DNA of 64,000 nucleotides, from assembly GCF_022836875.1 (NCBI RefSeq), contig NZ_CP090376.1, positions 1 through 64,000 of the forward strand, given 5' to 3'. The stretch comes from Flavobacterium enshiense (GTDB lineage: Bacteria > Bacteroidota > Bacteroidia > Flavobacteriales > Flavobacteriaceae). The translations under genes were made by a program, and so were the position numbers. Shown here piece by piece: positions 1 through 8,486 of the stretch (its first letter is position 1; each line of letters opens with the position of its first letter). Under the pieces are notes generated by a model. It did no database searches. It worked only from the letters and a program-made list of their open reading frames with translations, and was not told the DNA's origin.

Positions 1-1428
1 ATGAGTACAACTGCGCAATCAGTATGGGAGAACTGTCTGTCTTTTATAAAAGATAACATTCAAGACCAAGCTTATAAAACTTGGTTCGAGCCTATCAGAG
101 CTGTTGAACTTACAGATAACGCATTATATATTCAAGTTCCCAGTAAATTCTTCTACGAATGGCTGGAAGAACACTATGTTAAATTATTGAAAGTAGCCCT
201 TACCAAAGAGCTTGGACCGAACGCAAAGTTACTTTATAAAATCAAAATGGAGAACAAACTTGGCAACAAACTTCCGTTTACGGAACAGCTGCCGAGCAAC
301 AACCGTCCTGCAGTAAAACCTCAGGAGATTGACGTTCCCATCCAAAATAAAAATCCGGAATTAAAAAACCCGTTTGTAATCCCAGGAATCCGAAATGTAA
401 AAATCGAATCGCAACTGAATTCAAATTACAGTTTCGACAATTTCCTTGAGGGTGATTCCAACCGTTTAGCTCGTTCTGCCGGTATGGCTGTTGCAAACAA
501 ACCGGGGGGAACTTCTTTTAACCCGTTCCTTATTTTTGGAGGTGTAGGTTTAGGAAAGACACACTTAGCTCATGCTATTGGCGTTGAAATAAAAGAAAAA
601 TTCCCTGAAAAAACAGTTTTATATATTTCTGCTGAAGTATTCACCCAGCAATATATTGACTCGGTTAAGAAAAACACGCGAAATGACTTCATTCATTTCT
701 ACCAACTGATTGATGTATTAATTATAGATGACGTGCAATTCCTTTCCGGAAAAGCAGGAACACAAGATGTTTTCTTCCACATATTTAATTACTTACACCA
801 AAATGGAAAACAGGTAATCCTTACTTCCGACAAGGCTCCTGTGGATATGCAGGATATCGAACAACGTTTGTTATCGCGATTCAAATGGGGACTTTCAGCT
901 GAGATTCACCAACCGGATTATGAAACAAGAGTTTCCATCCTAAAAAACATTTTATACCGTGACGGTGTTCAAATGCCAGATGACATCATCGAATATGTTG
1001 CCAAAAACATCAAATCAAACGTTCGGGAATTAGAAGGTGCTATCATCTCATTGATTGCCCAGTCTTCTTTCAACCACCGTGAAGTCACTATTGAGTTAGC
1101 AAAACAAGTAGTTGAAAAATTCGTAAAGAACGTAAAACGCGAAGTTTCCATCGATTACATCCAGAAAATCGTTTCGGATTATTTCCAAATCGATGTAGAG
1201 ACTTTACAGTCAAAAACCAGAAAACGTGATGTGGTTCAGGCGCGTCAATTAGCTATGTTTTTTGCTAAAAAATTCACTAAAGCTTCTTTGGCAAACATTG
1301 GTTCACAAATCGGCTCCCGCGATCACGCAACCGTTTTACATGCCTGCAAGACTGTAGACAATTTGGTCTCAACAGACAAGCAGTTCAAAAAATACGTAGA
1401 CGACATCCATAAAAAGTTATCGTTATAA
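1..1428 (+). CDS. dnaA: Chromosomal replication initiator DnaA
   Basis: AAA+ ATPase that binds DnaA boxes at the origin and melts the DNA. The 475-residue length is normal. Walker A (GVGLGKT) lies at residues 181-187 and Walker B (IIDDVQ) at 241-246. An arginine-rich segment RLLSRF follows in the AAA+ core, and the C-terminal DNA-binding signature GSRDHATVLHA sits near residues 438-448. The N-terminal oligomerisation domain covers roughly residues 1-85 and is joined by a proline/asparagine-rich linker. The ATG is the first base of the window, so promoter and origin, if upstream, are not visible. The next gene starts 1 base after the stop, suggesting a shared transcript. Confidence 0.98.
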   Translation: MSTTAQSVWENCLSFIKDNIQDQAYKTWFEPIRAVELTDNALYIQVPSKFFYEWLEEHYVKLLKVALTKELGPNAKLLYKIKMENKLGNKLPFTEQLPSNNRPAVKPQEIDVPIQNKNPELKNPFVIPGIRNVKIESQLNSNYSFDNFLEGDSNRLARSAGMAVANKPGGTSFNPFLIFGGVGLGKTHLAHAIGVEIKEKFPEKTVLYISAEVFTQQYIDSVKKNTRNDFIHFYQLIDVLIIDDVQFLSGKAGTQDVFFHIFNYLHQNGKQVILTSDKAPVDMQDIEQRLLSRFKWGLSAEIHQPDYETRVSILKNILYRDGVQMPDDIIEYVAKNIKSNVRELEGAIISLIAQSSFNHREVTIELAKQVVEKFVKNVKREVSIDYIQKIVSDYFQIDVETLQSKTRKRDVVQARQLAMFFAKKFTKASLANIGSQIGSRDHATVLHACKTVDNLVSTDKQFKKYVDDIHKKLSL

Positions 1429-1429
1429 T

Positions 1430-1894
1430 ATGCCCGTTAAAATTTTAATGGTCTGCCTTGGAAACATTTGCCGTTCTCCTCTGGCGGAAGGAATTTTACA
1501 ATCAAAACTCCCTAAAGAACAATTTTTAGTGGATTCTGCAGGAACCGGCAGTTGGCATGTCGGCCAGGAACCTGACAAGCGTTCTGTTCTGATTGCCAAA
1601 AACAAAGGTCTTGACATCACAAATCAACGGGGAAGACAAATCAAAAAGTCGGATTTCGACAACTTTGACTACATCTACGTAATGGACATTTCTAATTATA
1701 AAGATGTTATGGCATTAGCCCCTAATGCGGAAGCCAAATCAAAAGTAACCATGATTTTAAATGAGCTTTTTCCGGGAGAAAATGCAGATGTTCCAGACCC
1801 TTATCATGGAGGACAAAGCGGATTTGAGCACGTTTTCATGCTGCTTAATGAAGCCTGTGAAATTATCGCTGAGAAACTTAAAGCCAAACACTAA
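1430..1894 (+). CDS. Low-molecular-weight protein-tyrosine phosphatase
   Basis: Cytoplasmic phosphatase of the LMW-PTP family, 154 residues, the usual size. The P-loop CLGNICRS at residues 9-16 fits the C-x5-R-S signature, with Cys9 the expected nucleophile and Arg15 the phosphate binder. The general-acid loop DPYHGG occurs near residue 120. It lies 1 base after dnaA and its stop overlaps the ATG of the following methyltransferase, so the three probably form one transcript. The physiological substrate cannot be told from sequence; relatives act on tyrosine or arginine phosphate, often linked to polysaccharide export, but no such genes are nearby. Confidence 0.93.
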   Translation: MPVKILMVCLGNICRSPLAEGILQSKLPKEQFLVDSAGTGSWHVGQEPDKRSVLIAKNKGLDITNQRGRQIKKSDFDNFDYIYVMDISNYKDVMALAPNAEAKSKVTMILNELFPGENADVPDPYHGGQSGFEHVFMLLNEACEIIAEKLKAKH

Positions 1895-2619
1895 TGAAAG
1901 CAAACACTCTTTTTGGAAAATTATATTTGATCCCTACCACTTTGGGCGAGATGAATCCTGAGGATGTTCTACCACACACCATTAAGAGAACCATTGATTT
2001 CATAGATCATTATATTGTTGAAAACGAAAAAACGGCCCGTCGTTTCATAAAAAGCGTTCATCCTGAAAAAAAACAACCCGAATTAAAACTTTTTGCGCTT
2101 AACAAATTCACAGACGTTAAGGAACATAATGAGTTTATCAAACCATTATTGGAAGGGAAAAACATGGGGTTAATGAGCGAAGCCGGTTGCCCAGGAGTTG
2201 CCGATCCCGGTGCCGTAATAGTAAAACTGGCACATGAAAAAGGAATTCAGGTAGTACCTTTGGTTGGCCCCTCCTCTATCCTGTTGGCCATGATGGCCTC
2301 CGGAATGAATGGACAGAGTTTTGCCTTTAATGGATACCTGCCGATTGACAAATCGGATAAAAAAACAACAATAAAAAATCTGGAAAAATTATCTTACGAT
2401 AAAAACCAATCGCAATTATTTATTGAAACACCTTACCGCAACAATAAATTCCTGGAAGATTTACTTCAGATTTTGCAACCAAACACCCTTTTGTGTGTTG
2501 CGTGTGATATCACCCTTCCAACCGAATTCATTAAAACGCAATCGGTAAATCAATGGAAAAAAAACAAGGTCGATTTACATAACCGACCTTGCATTTTTAT
2601 AATTCACAAAATGAATTAA
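1894..2619 (+). CDS. SAM-dependent methyltransferase, tetrapyrrole methylase fold (RsmI-like)
   Basis: A 241-residue protein of the tetrapyrrole-methylase superfamily, closest in look to RsmI, the 2'-O-methyltransferase of 16S rRNA C1402. Visible family segments are GKLYLIPTTLG near the N-terminus, MSEAGCPGVADPG around residues 90-102 and VPLVGPSSILLAMMASG around 118-134, which form the SAM site in RsmI. It is shorter than typical RsmI (about 275-290 residues), lacking much of the C-terminal part, so it may be a Bacteroidota paralogue with another substrate. The ATG overlaps the stop of the phosphatase gene. Its last codons contain a terminator that serves the opposing gene (see 2557-2591). 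Confidence 0.85.
   Translation: MKANTLFGKLYLIPTTLGEMNPEDVLPHTIKRTIDFIDHYIVENEKTARRFIKSVHPEKKQPELKLFALNKFTDVKEHNEFIKPLLEGKNMGLMSEAGCPGVADPGAVIVKLAHEKGIQVVPLVGPSSILLAMMASGMNGQSFAFNGYLPIDKSDKKTTIKNLEKLSYDKNQSQLFIETPYRNNKFLEDLLQILQPNTLLCVACDITLPTEFIKTQSVNQWKKNKVDLHNRPCIFIIHKMN
2557..2591 (-). terminator. Intrinsic terminator inside the 3' end of the opposing CDS
   Basis: Eight-base-pair stem CAAGGTCG/CGACCTTG (2565-2572 and 2584-2591) with an 11-base loop. On the minus strand it is followed by eight T (plus-strand A at 2557-2564). It would end transcription of the minus-strand gene at 2624-3265, yet all of it lies within the last 20 or so codons of the plus-strand methyltransferase. On the plus strand the hairpin is followed by a weaker CATTTTTAT, so it may work both ways. 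Confidence 0.75.
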
Positions 2620-2623
2620 TCTT

Positions 2624-3265
2624 TTACTTCATCTTAACTTTTACATCAGCGCTGGCAATGATATTTGAGGTATCATAACCTCCAAACTTTTTGATGTAGC
2701 TTTTCAGGGAAGTTCCGAATCCGTCGGTAAAACCATTTTGGCCGTTCGACCTCAAATAACTTTTCACCGAACCGGCACCACCCAAGTGAGCTGCCGCCAA
2801 CAATCCTGATTCTGTAATTTTTACACCGTTGATAATTCTGCCTTCATAACGCCTTATCTCGTTCCTCAGTTCCCATTTATTTATAGAAAGCAATGCCTTA
2901 AACGCTTTTTCCTGTAAGGCCGGATTCTTTAAAAAATCAGCAGTATTATAAATCCCTATCATACGAAGTGTACTTTTACCAAACTGATATTTCCCCATGT
3001 ATCCAAAGGAATTCACCAATCCATAAAGCCCCGAGGACTCCTTAATTGCAACTGCCTGCTTGAAACCGACGAAAGACTTCCCAGTAAAAGGAAAATTAAA
3101 ATTAACTTTTTCGGTTTCTTCTTTAGTAGGAACCAGATAAGTAATCACCTCATCATTTTCAACGTGGAAACCTTCTAATTTTTCAGGATCAAAGGCTTTA
3201 AAACCCGAACTGATCAAAGTGATCAAAATTACTAATCCTGAAAAATACGTCCATTTTTTTATCAT
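2624..3265 (-). CDS. Lysozyme-fold (lytic transglycosylase-like) exported protein
   Basis: 213 residues. An N-terminal hydrophobic segment (residues 6-22) looks like a signal peptide or signal anchor. The central part, AVAIKESSGLYGLVNSFG.. then GKYQFGKSTL, matches the lysozyme-like fold in which the Glu of IKESSG would be catalytic and the later LAAAHLGGAGSV segment completes the groove. It is therefore a candidate peptidoglycan lytic enzyme in the periplasm. It is the last gene of the minus-strand run dapF-GNAT-mltG-DUF2279, 98 bases after the DUF2279 gene, with its own -7 box (3313-3320) and a terminator at 2557-2591. The specific enzyme class is inferred from short motifs only. Confidence 0.7.
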   Translation of the reverse strand: MIKKWTYFSGLVILITLISSGFKAFDPEKLEGFHVENDEVITYLVPTKEETEKVNFNFPFTGKSFVGFKQAVAIKESSGLYGLVNSFGYMGKYQFGKSTLRMIGIYNTADFLKNPALQEKAFKALLSINKWELRNEIRRYEGRIINGVKITESGLLAAAHLGGAGSVKSYLRSNGQNGFTDGFGTSLKSYIKKFGGYDTSNIIASADVKVKMK

Positions 3266-3312
3266 AAATTAAATTTTCTCATCCGCTGTCACCAGTATGA
3301 AATTACTTGATG

Positions 3313-3320
3313 CAAAGGTA
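3313..3320 (-). promoter_or_regulatory. Bacteroidota -7 element TACCTTTG
   Basis: TACCTTTG on the minus strand fits TAnnTTTG, 47 bases before the ATG at 3265. No TTG is at the ideal distance (nearest is 26 bases upstream), so confidence is moderate. Confidence 0.45.
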
Positions 3321-3363
3321 CAGTATTAATCTATGTTGTTAAAAATCAATGAGTTAAAGTTTG

Positions 3364-4320
3364 TTAAAAATAAATAAAGTAGCCTTTTACATCACCATAC
3401 TGATCCACTTCCAAAGTTGGAGCCGGCACTTTAATAGTATTCAAAACCGAGAAGAGAGTACGCAAAACCGGAGACTTGGTTTTGATTCGGGTTAAATCCA
3501 CATCCATACTTAGGTAAAATTGACGCACGCGCTGATTATGAGATTCTATATCTGCAGGAACCGATTCACTATCACCATACAACATGCCATCGGCACCATA
3601 ACCTAAGGCCACATTAAACCATTTTGGTATTTTACTTTCCTTAAAAAAACTATGCAGATTAACCGACAACCAATAGGTTTGCCCGTTATAATCTTTTAGA
3701 ATCTGCTCATTCAAACTGCCGCCTAAAGTATTCGGACGCATAGCGGCATATTCTGTAGTATGAAATGAAAATTTTGGCATCATTCGTTGTTCGTTCCAAA
3801 GTAATTCCTGAGAGACATACAAACCCGTTCCGGCGGCATTAGCAACCACATCCCCCCAGGAAGCACCCCATTCGGCCGAAAAACCATCGAAAACCTCAAC
3901 AACCGTCATAAATGCAAAACCGACGGTTGCCCCATAAACTAATTGATGTTTTTTATCAGCCCCACTCCAAGCCAAAGCTTCTGCTCCAAAACGCCCCATA
4001 TGATACGTTGTATACACATGTCCAGCCTTATCCATTTGCAGCCATTCATTATTATCATTGATAAAATGGAAGGACGATTTCGGATAATCCTTGTACCATA
4101 ATTGGTTCAGGCCTATTAATGTCACACCCAAAAAGGCGGTTTCAGAAATATAAACTGTATTTCTTCTCTTTATATTTAAAGTATCCGAAGGAGTTAAAAA
4201 AGCTTCAAATTTAGATTGGGAGTAAATAGGAAACGCTATCAATACAAAAAGAATCGCAAGCACCTTTCTTCCAAAAAATGCTTGCGATTCTCTTATGATT
4301 ATTTGAAATTTCCTTTTCAA
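3364..4320 (-). CDS. DUF2279 family exported/membrane protein
   Basis: 318-residue protein of the DUF2279 (YfiM-like) family, common in Bacteroidota, function unknown. A signal-like hydrophobic stretch (about residues 19-34) ends in FPIYSQ. The family core is visible as MDKAGHVYTTYHMGRFGAE, then GATVGFAFMTVVEVFDGFSAEWGASWGD, which suggests membrane-embedded or membrane-adjacent helices carrying conserved His, Glu and Asp. The only start available after the in-frame stop at 4324-4326 is TTG at 4318-4320; no ATG lies before the hydrophobic segment. It starts 3 bases after the mltG stop, so translation is probably coupled to mltG. Confidence 0.8.
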   Translation of the reverse strand: MKRKFQIIIRESQAFFGRKVLAILFVLIAFPIYSQSKFEAFLTPSDTLNIKRRNTVYISETAFLGVTLIGLNQLWYKDYPKSSFHFINDNNEWLQMDKAGHVYTTYHMGRFGAEALAWSGADKKHQLVYGATVGFAFMTVVEVFDGFSAEWGASWGDVVANAAGTGLYVSQELLWNEQRMMPKFSFHTTEYAAMRPNTLGGSLNEQILKDYNGQTYWLSVNLHSFFKESKIPKWFNVALGYGADGMLYGDSESVPADIESHNQRVRQFYLSMDVDLTRIKTKSPVLRTLFSVLNTIKVPAPTLEVDQYGDVKGYFIYF

Positions 4321-4323
4321 AAA

Positions 4324-5364
4324 TTAACGCTGATACCCTTGTTTGGCAACCCATTCAGCATATTTTTTTGCAATTACCTGATGTTGTTCATAGGTTTCTG
4401 CAAACTCATGGTAACCAAAACGCTCCACGCTGGCACAAAAATAATCGTAATTATGTTTCTCTGCATTCAACACAGCATCAATAGCCGAAATATCGGGCAT
4501 CGAAATTGGCCCCGGAGGCAAACCCGTATGAATATAAGTATTATATGGCGAATTGATTCTCAAATCATTAAACATTACACGTTTGATTATCGTATCAAAG
4601 TCTCCTGACTTTTCTTTTAAGGAGTAAATTACGGTCGGATCCGCCTGTAAAGGCATGTCTTTTTTCAAACGATTCAAATACACTCCTGCAACGCGCGGTC
4701 TTTCATCGACTTTAGCTGTTTCCTTATGAACAATTGCCGCCAGTGTTGAAACCTGAACAGGGGTTAAACTTAACGCCTTTGCTTTTGCCTGACGCTCTTC
4801 GTTCCAGAACCTTCTGTATTCTTTTGCCAGTTTATCGCGTACTTTTATCGGACTTACATTCCAGTAAAATTCATACGTATTCGGAATAAACATAGCCAGG
4901 ATTGTTTCTTTTTCGAATCCGTTTTCTGCCATAAAAACAGAATCCGTAAACACTTTGGTAAGCGTTGTACTATCCGGCTCAATCTGAGAGGCTAAGCGCT
5001 GTACCAGTTTACCCAATGATTCCTGATTATTGAAGGCTAGTTTTACCGGAACATTATGACGTAATGACGAAACTATGCTAAAACTGCTCATCCCTTTTGT
5101 CAGCAAAAATTTCCCGGGATTCACATTGGCATTATAACCGCGCTGTTCGGCTACAAATGAAAATTTCTCCATATTATCCACATAAGGCGATACAATTTTC
5201 TTTACATCTTCATAAGTGGAATTCGTCGGAACATAAACAAACATTTCATTCTCGCTAAATCTCGTGTTGGCTGTAAATGCTTTTAAATAAATTACAACAC
5301 CTAAAACGGTTGCTGCAATCAAGATACCAACCGACACAATCGGCACAATTCTTTTCGGATTCAA
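4324..5364 (-). CDS. mltG: Endolytic transglycosylase MltG (YceG family)
   Basis: Inner-membrane murein transglycosylase that cleaves nascent glycan strands and so ends their polymerisation. 346 residues: short cytoplasmic tail, one transmembrane helix (about 8-28), a LysM-like subdomain, then the YceG catalytic domain. The catalytic Glu is expected at about residue 215 in HKETAKVDE, followed by the family segments YLNRLKKDMPLQADPT and SPYNTYIHTGLPPGPI. The reading frame offers no ATG before the transmembrane helix; the start is TTG at 5362-5364, 13 bases after the stop of the acetyltransferase gene. Operon neighbours are cell-wall genes (dapF upstream, lysozyme-like gene downstream). Confidence 0.95.
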   Translation of the reverse strand: MNPKRIVPIVSVGILIAATVLGVVIYLKAFTANTRFSENEMFVYVPTNSTYEDVKKIVSPYVDNMEKFSFVAEQRGYNANVNPGKFLLTKGMSSFSIVSSLRHNVPVKLAFNNQESLGKLVQRLASQIEPDSTTLTKVFTDSVFMAENGFEKETILAMFIPNTYEFYWNVSPIKVRDKLAKEYRRFWNEERQAKAKALSLTPVQVSTLAAIVHKETAKVDERPRVAGVYLNRLKKDMPLQADPTVIYSLKEKSGDFDTIIKRVMFNDLRINSPYNTYIHTGLPPGPISMPDISAIDAVLNAEKHNYDYFCASVERFGYHEFAETYEQHQVIAKKYAEWVAKQGYQR

Positions 5365-5377
5365 AACTTTATTTATT

Positions 5378-5914
5378 TTATTTATTTGTTGGGTTAATTA
5401 ACTGATAAAGACCTTCATCTTCATAACTATTCCTAATACGGTTCCAGTCTTTTTTAATACCTATGCATTGGAAGCCAAAATTAGTAAAAAGGTTGATACT
5501 TGGTGTATTTTCCGTACCAATATTTGCATACAGCTGATGAAGCTGCAATTTTTCAAAACAATAATTGATCAGCAATTCCAACGACTCTTTTCCAAAACCT
5601 AAACTCCGATGCTCATGATTTTTAATCACGATTCCTATACCGGCACGTTGGTTTCTCGGATCAAAATCAAATAAATCAATCAGACCGACAGCTTCTGAAT
5701 CATCATTTTTACAGATGGCCAATCGGAGCTGCTTCGCCTCGTAAACATCCTGATGCGCATTCTCCAGATACTGTCGGATCAAAAAACGACTGTAAGGTGT
5801 CTGCGTATTACTCATTTCCCAGATAGCCTCATCGTTTTCTATCGCATAGACGAATTCCAGATCTTCCGGCTCAAGCGCACGAAGGTAAACTGTATTTCCT
5901 TTGAGTGTTATCAA
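5378..5914 (-). CDS. GNAT family N-acetyltransferase (RimJ/RimL type)
   Basis: 178-residue acetyl-CoA-dependent acyltransferase. The opening LKGNTVYLRALEPEDLEFVY is typical of the RimJ/RimL subgroup, and the acetyl-CoA loop is seen as GIGIVIKNHEHRSLGFGKES around residues 92-111, followed by NIGTENTPSINLFTNFGF, the usual strand-5/helix-4 region. Substrate unknown. The frame has no ATG between its upstream stop (5933-5935) and the domain start, so TTG at 5912-5914 is chosen. It lies between dapF and mltG on the same strand; the 120-base gap to dapF is low-complexity (see 5920-6034). Confidence 0.88.
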   Translation of the reverse strand: MITLKGNTVYLRALEPEDLEFVYAIENDEAIWEMSNTQTPYSRFLIRQYLENAHQDVYEAKQLRLAICKNDDSEAVGLIDLFDFDPRNQRAGIGIVIKNHEHRSLGFGKESLELLINYCFEKLQLHQLYANIGTENTPSINLFTNFGFQCIGIKKDWNRIRNSYEDEGLYQLINPTNK

Positions 5915-5919
5915 TTCAG

Positions 5920-6034
5920 ATTTCTTAGATTTTTAGACTTCTTAGATTTTTAGATTTTTAGATTTTTGACAAAAAACAACCTACATCTCGCCTCTTCTCC
6001 CTTTTCCCTTATCTCTTATCCCTTTCTTCTTATC
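5920..6034. repeat. Low-complexity tract: AATCTAAA-like repeats plus a polypurine run
   Basis: Between dapF and the acetyltransferase gene. At 5922-5968 the plus strand repeats units of TTAGATTTT or TTAGACTTC several times in tandem. At about 5990-6032 it is almost pure pyrimidine (runs of CTTCTCCC, CCCTTATC), so the transcribed minus strand is purine-only over about 40 bases. No gene is supported here. Confidence 0.7.
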
Positions 6035-6820
6035 CTAACCTACTGAAACTTCACCTTTAAAAACAAAATTCGCAGGCCCTTTCAGGAAAACATGGGTGAA
6101 AAATCCGTTTTTCTCTACAAAGGAAACTTCAAGAATCCCTCCTTCTACCTGCAGTTCTATTAGCGAACTATTGGTTTTTCCGGTTGATTTCATTGCAATA
6201 GCCACCGCAGTGGCCCCAGTACCACATGACAAGGTTTCACCTTCTACACCACGCTCGTAAGTACGCAATCTAAAGGTGTTTTCACTGGTTTGCGAAACAA
6301 AGTTCACATTGCTCCCCGCCTTTCCGTACAATGACCCATATCGGATTTTAGCACCTTCGTTCTGAACGTCGAAAATATGCAAATCTTCCACCATCTGAAC
6401 GTGATGCGGCGATCCAGTATTTAAGAAAACGTGATTTTCATGCTCCTGAACCTCATCCACATCTTTCATTTGAAGCGAAACAATACCTTCTTCATTAATA
6501 GTCGCATAATGAAGACCGTCGGTAGCTATGAACGTAGTTTCGTTATCAATAATTCCGAGTTGTTTGGCAAAAGCCACCAGACATCGCCCACCGTTTCCAC
6601 ACATTGAGCTCTCATTTCCATCGGAATTATAATAAACCATTCTAAAATCAGTCGACGCATCATTCTCTAATAAAATAAGTCCGTCGGCACCTATGCCAAA
6701 TCGTCTGTCGCATAATTTTTCGACTAATTTGGTATCATTTTTGGGGAAATGTAAATCACGATTATCAATCATGACAAAATCATTACCCGTTCCTTGATAT
6801 TTGTAAAATATGTAATTCAT
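6035..6820 (-). CDS. dapF: Diaminopimelate epimerase
   Basis: Converts LL- to meso-2,6-diaminopimelate, the penultimate step to lysine and the precursor for peptidoglycan cross-linking. 261 residues, normal. The two catalytic cysteines are in SSMCGNGGRC (about residues 73-82) and GETLSCGTGATA (about 194-205), and the N-terminal YQGTGNDFVMID is the family hallmark. The ATG (6818-6820) gives the classical start. It heads a minus-strand run of cell-wall genes, and a candidate promoter lies at 6840-6873, divergent from the degP gene. Confidence 0.97.
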   Translation of the reverse strand: MNYIFYKYQGTGNDFVMIDNRDLHFPKNDTKLVEKLCDRRFGIGADGLILLENDASTDFRMVYYNSDGNESSMCGNGGRCLVAFAKQLGIIDNETTFIATDGLHYATINEEGIVSLQMKDVDEVQEHENHVFLNTGSPHHVQMVEDLHIFDVQNEGAKIRYGSLYGKAGSNVNFVSQTSENTFRLRTYERGVEGETLSCGTGATAVAIAMKSTGKTNSSLIELQVEGGILEVSFVEKNGFFTHVFLKGPANFVFKGEVSVG

Positions 6821-6839
6821 CTGACATTCAAATAAGTAG

Positions 6840-6873
6840 CAAAAATACGAATAAAAACGAATATTAAAGGCAA
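6840..6873 (-). promoter_or_regulatory. Putative dapF promoter
   Basis: TATTTTTG (minus strand, 6840-6847) with TTG at 6871-6873, a spacing of 23 bases, 20 bases before the dapF ATG. The spacing is at the long end for the TTG-N19-TAnnTTTG consensus. Confidence 0.45.
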
Positions 6874-6964
6874 GTTAAAGATTGTTAAACCGTAGTTAAA
6901 GCATTTTTTTAAATTAACAGAATTCTTAATTTTATCGTTAAATAAATAAACATTTCTTAGCACT

Positions 6965-8356
6965 ATGAATAGATTTTCAAGCTTATTAGTCGTATCTCTG
7001 TTAAGCGGAACTATAACGCTTGGCGCATACAAATTATTCTTCGAACCGAATAACGGCTTCGGAAGCAAATTATCAATTGCTTCAGACAATTATACAAGAA
7101 ACGTAAGTCTGGGTATGGAGAACAGTGATTTATCCGCAGCTGCAGAAAATGCGGTCCACTTTGTGGTGCACGTAAAGAACGTTTCCGTTTCTGAAGTACC
7201 TTCGAATCCAATTATGGAATACTTCTACGGATACCGCGGAGGGCAGCAGCAAACACAGATAGGAACCGGTTCGGGCGTAATTATTTCCCAAGACGGTTAT
7301 ATCGTAACCAACAATCACGTAATTCAGAACGCTACCGAATTGGAAGTCACCCTGAACAACAACAAATCATACAAAGCAAAATTAATAGGCACCGACAGTA
7401 AGATGGACATCGCCTTATTAAAAGTAGATGCCGATGAAAAACTGCCTTACGCGACATTTGGAAACTCAGACAACATGAAAATTGGCGAATGGGTTCTGGC
7501 TGTTGGAAATCCGTACAACCTGAATTCGACAGTTACTGCGGGAATTGTTTCGGCTAAGGCAAGGGATTTGAGCAATACCGGCATCCAATCCTTCATTCAA
7601 ACTGACGCAGCGGTAAATCCAGGAAACAGTGGTGGCGCTTTAGTAAACACCCGAGGAGAATTAGTCGGAATCAACACCATGATTTCATCACCAACAGGAA
7701 GCTATACCGGTTATTCCTTTGCAGTCCCTTCAAATATCACCCGAAAAATCATTGAAGATTTAATGGAATACGGAAATGTGCAACGTGGGGCTTTGGGAGT
7801 TGAAGGACAGGAATTAAACAGCGCAGTTTCTAAAGAATTTGACATCAAGCAGACCCAAGGTTTTTATGTTAACTCCGTTTCAAAGAACTCTGGAGCAGAA
7901 AAAGCCGGTTTGAAAAAAGGAGACATTATTGTCAAACTGGACAACCAGACAGTAAACAGTTTTTCGGATTTAACGTCCTATATCAACACAAAAAGACCTA
8001 ACGATGTGGTTCAGGTAGGCATCCTGAGAAACAACGAGAACAAAACAATACCAGTAAAATTAACCAAAAAAGAACTGATCAATGTTGACTACAAGGGCTT
8101 TGAATTTGAAGAATTAAGCACTCAGGACAAAAAACGTTTCCGATTAAATGAAGGTATAAAAATCAAAGATGTTACCAATGAAGAATACCAGGAATATGCC
8201 GAAATTTTAAGAGGAAGCATCATCCTTAGTATCGACGGAAATAAAATAACATCGATGGATCAGGCTTCGAGAATTCTGAATTCCAAAACAAATAACCAAA
8301 GATTTAGAGTCGTATTGATTACCCAAAATGGCAAACAATTAGAAATGATATTATAA
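6965..8356 (+). CDS. Periplasmic serine protease, DegP/HtrA family
   Basis: Protein quality-control protease/chaperone of the envelope. 463 residues: N-terminal hydrophobic segment (about 5-22) as signal or anchor, a trypsin-like domain with His118 (in TNNHVI), Asp148 (in KMDIALL) and Ser222 (in NPGNSGGAL), then two PDZ domains (about 270-360 and 380-463). All catalytic residues are present. It is divergently placed from dapF and followed by a clear terminator. DegQ/DegS-type naming cannot be settled from sequence; two PDZ domains favour DegP/DegQ type. Confidence 0.95.
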   Translation: MNRFSSLLVVSLLSGTITLGAYKLFFEPNNGFGSKLSIASDNYTRNVSLGMENSDLSAAAENAVHFVVHVKNVSVSEVPSNPIMEYFYGYRGGQQQTQIGTGSGVIISQDGYIVTNNHVIQNATELEVTLNNNKSYKAKLIGTDSKMDIALLKVDADEKLPYATFGNSDNMKIGEWVLAVGNPYNLNSTVTAGIVSAKARDLSNTGIQSFIQTDAAVNPGNSGGALVNTRGELVGINTMISSPTGSYTGYSFAVPSNITRKIIEDLMEYGNVQRGALGVEGQELNSAVSKEFDIKQTQGFYVNSVSKNSGAEKAGLKKGDIIVKLDNQTVNSFSDLTSYINTKRPNDVVQVGILRNNENKTIPVKLTKKELINVDYKGFEFEELSTQDKKRFRLNEGIKIKDVTNEEYQEYAEILRGSIILSIDGNKITSMDQASRILNSKTNNQRFRVVLITQNGKQLEMIL

Positions 8357-8375
8357 ACAAAGAAACATTTAACAG

Positions 8376-8402
8376 AACCCGGTCAGCTGATCGGGTTTTT
8401 TT
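8376..8402 (+). terminator. Intrinsic terminator of the degP-like gene
   Basis: Nine-base-pair stem AACCCGGTC/GATCGGGTT (one G-U pair), loop AGCT, followed by a T run; 20 bases after the stop codon. Confidence 0.85.
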
Positions 8403-8449
8403 ATATAATTTTTCACAAAAATATTTTCCGTAATCCGATTAAAAATCAA

Positions 8450-8457
8450 TAATTTTG
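8450..8457 (+). promoter_or_regulatory. -7 element of the GAPDH gene
   Basis: TAATTTTG matches TAnnTTTG and ends 29 bases before the ATG at 8487. No clear TTG at about -33. Confidence 0.5.
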
Positions 8458-8486
8458 CACCAATTTCAAACAACACACATTAATAT

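Noticed and set aside
4216..4608. 130-residue plus-strand reading frame
   Set aside because: Shadow of mltG and the DUF2279 gene in another frame; no signal, no family.
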